Assembly: GCA_039805565.1 (NCBI GenBank) | Contig: JBDLTZ010000223.1 | Span: 1 to 21,863, forward strand | Length of the DNA: 21,863 nucleotides | Direction of reading: 5' to 3' | DNA from: CALJIC01 sp039805565 | GTDB taxonomy: Bacteria > Chloroflexota > Chloroflexia > Chloroflexales > Roseiflexaceae | In this document: piece by piece, positions 21,323 to 21,863 of the stretch | Numbering within the stretch: the stretch's first letter is position 1 | Layout of the letters: every line of letters starts with the position of its first letter | Program-made: the position numbers and the translations under genes | Notes under the pieces: model-generated | What the model was told of the DNA's origin: nothing | What the model saw: the letters and a program-made list of their open reading frames with translations, nothing else | The model's database searches: none

Positions 21323-21863
21323 ATGGGCGCACACACCAACCCACTGGTGCGAAGGGTAGCACGTGCAGCGGCCGGGATCGCAGCCGCGCTCGCACTCACG
21401 CTGCCCCACGTGCCCGCGTACGCGGCCACTGCGCCGGTGCTGGTCAAAGACATCAACCCCGGGGCGGTAGCGTCGAGTCCAGTTAACCTGACTGCCTTCG
21501 GCTCAAGCCTGCTTTTCGCCGCCAACGATGGCGTGGCTGGCAACGAGCTGTGGAAGAGCGACGGCTCGGACGCCGGCACAACGCTGCTCAAAAACATCTA
21601 CGGTGGTGTGAGCAACTCCAACCCCAACAACATGGTCGTCGTCGGCCCCACGATGTACTTCGCTGCTACAGACGGTCCGAATGGAACAGAGCTGTGGAAG
21701 AGCGACGGCACCACCGGCGGCACCGTGCTGGTGAAGAACATTAACGCCGGCAGCGGTAACTCAAACCCCCAGCGTTTCGCGGCGATCGGCAGCACGGTCT
21801 ACTTCATCGCTCAGACCGCCACCGCCGGCTATGAGCTGTGGAAAACCGAAGGCACGGACGCCG
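21323..21863 (+). CDS. Secreted ELWxSDGT-repeat protein, cut by the window end
   Basis: N-terminal 180 codons of a longer protein. Residues 1-34 are a signal peptide: basic start (RRVAR), hydrophobic core (AAGIAAALALTLP), and an Ala-Tyr-Ala cleavage site before residue 35. Three repeats carry ELWKSDGS (75-82), ELWKSDGT (123-130) and ELWKTEGT (171-178), spaced exactly 48 residues apart, each with an LLKNI or VLVKNI strand after it and a YFAA or LFAA strand before. Such ELWxxDGT repeats are thought to build beta-propellers in exported proteins of unknown function. ATG 21323 is preceded by GAGGAG. The length and the C-terminus, which could anchor or sort it, lie outside. Confidence 0.88.
   Translation, partial: MGAHTNPLVRRVARAAAGIAAALALTLPHVPAYAATAPVLVKDINPGAVASSPVNLTAFGSSLLFAANDGVAGNELWKSDGSDAGTTLLKNIYGGVSNSNPNNMVVVGPTMYFAATDGPNGTELWKSDGTTGGTVLVKNINAGSGNSNPQRFAAIGSTVYFIAQTATAGYELWKTEGTDA

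Overview
The window comes from a bacterium whose DNA is roughly two-thirds G+C. Almost every base is explained by well-conserved housekeeping or small accessory genes. The best guess for the source is Chloroflexota (Chloroflexia-like). This rests on a type 2 IPP isomerase, a lone recF, a CehA/McbA + DUF362 pair, ELWxSDGT secreted repeats, and short heptamer-repeat tracts of a style known from Chloroflexi and cyanobacteria. That guess is inference; no rRNA or tRNA gene is present to settle it.

Layout. 1-4156 is all on the minus strand: prfB (peptide release factor 2, with a +1 programmed frameshift), a Sir2 deacylase, then a three-gene operon of a split TPP-dependent decarboxylase (ComD-like, ComE-like) and a cyclase-family hydrolase. 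4278-6278 is on the plus strand: a LOG-type nucleotide phosphoribohydrolase and a DUF58 protein, followed by a decayed duplicate of the DUF58 3' end and a strong hairpin. 6514-14426 is again minus: DUF362, a large CehA/McbA metallohydrolase, purC, purM, a PspC-domain protein and a RodA-type glycosyltransferase. 14571-16894 is plus: type 2 isopentenyl-diphosphate isomerase, terminator, recF. 16993-21000 is minus: nudix-argF, then trkA-trkA-corA (cytosolic gating subunits plus a Mg/Co channel). At 21323 a secreted ELWxSDGT-repeat protein begins on the plus strand and runs off the window.

How the genes work together. Translation termination (prfB), purine synthesis (purM-purC), arginine synthesis (argF), isoprenoid synthesis (idi), DNA repair (recF), cell shape (rodA) and cation homeostasis (trkA/corA) form the core. 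The ComDE-like/cyclase operon and the DUF362/CehA pair are the two blocks whose substrates are unknown.

Non-genic structure. Four loci (LOG/DUF58 junction, inside DUF58, purM-pspC gap, recF-corA gap) carry degenerate tandem heptamers. Three of them have an inverted partner. At two loci the repeat supplies the stop codon of a gene, and at one it is translated in frame as 21 codons. Several promoters share an extended -10 (TGnTAnnnT) with no clear -35. Large hairpins sit downstream of prfB, between DUF58 and DUF362, and upstream of DUF362. A candidate RBS-masking pseudoknot precedes the ELWxSDGT gene. I saw no CRISPR array, insertion sequence, tRNA or rRNA.
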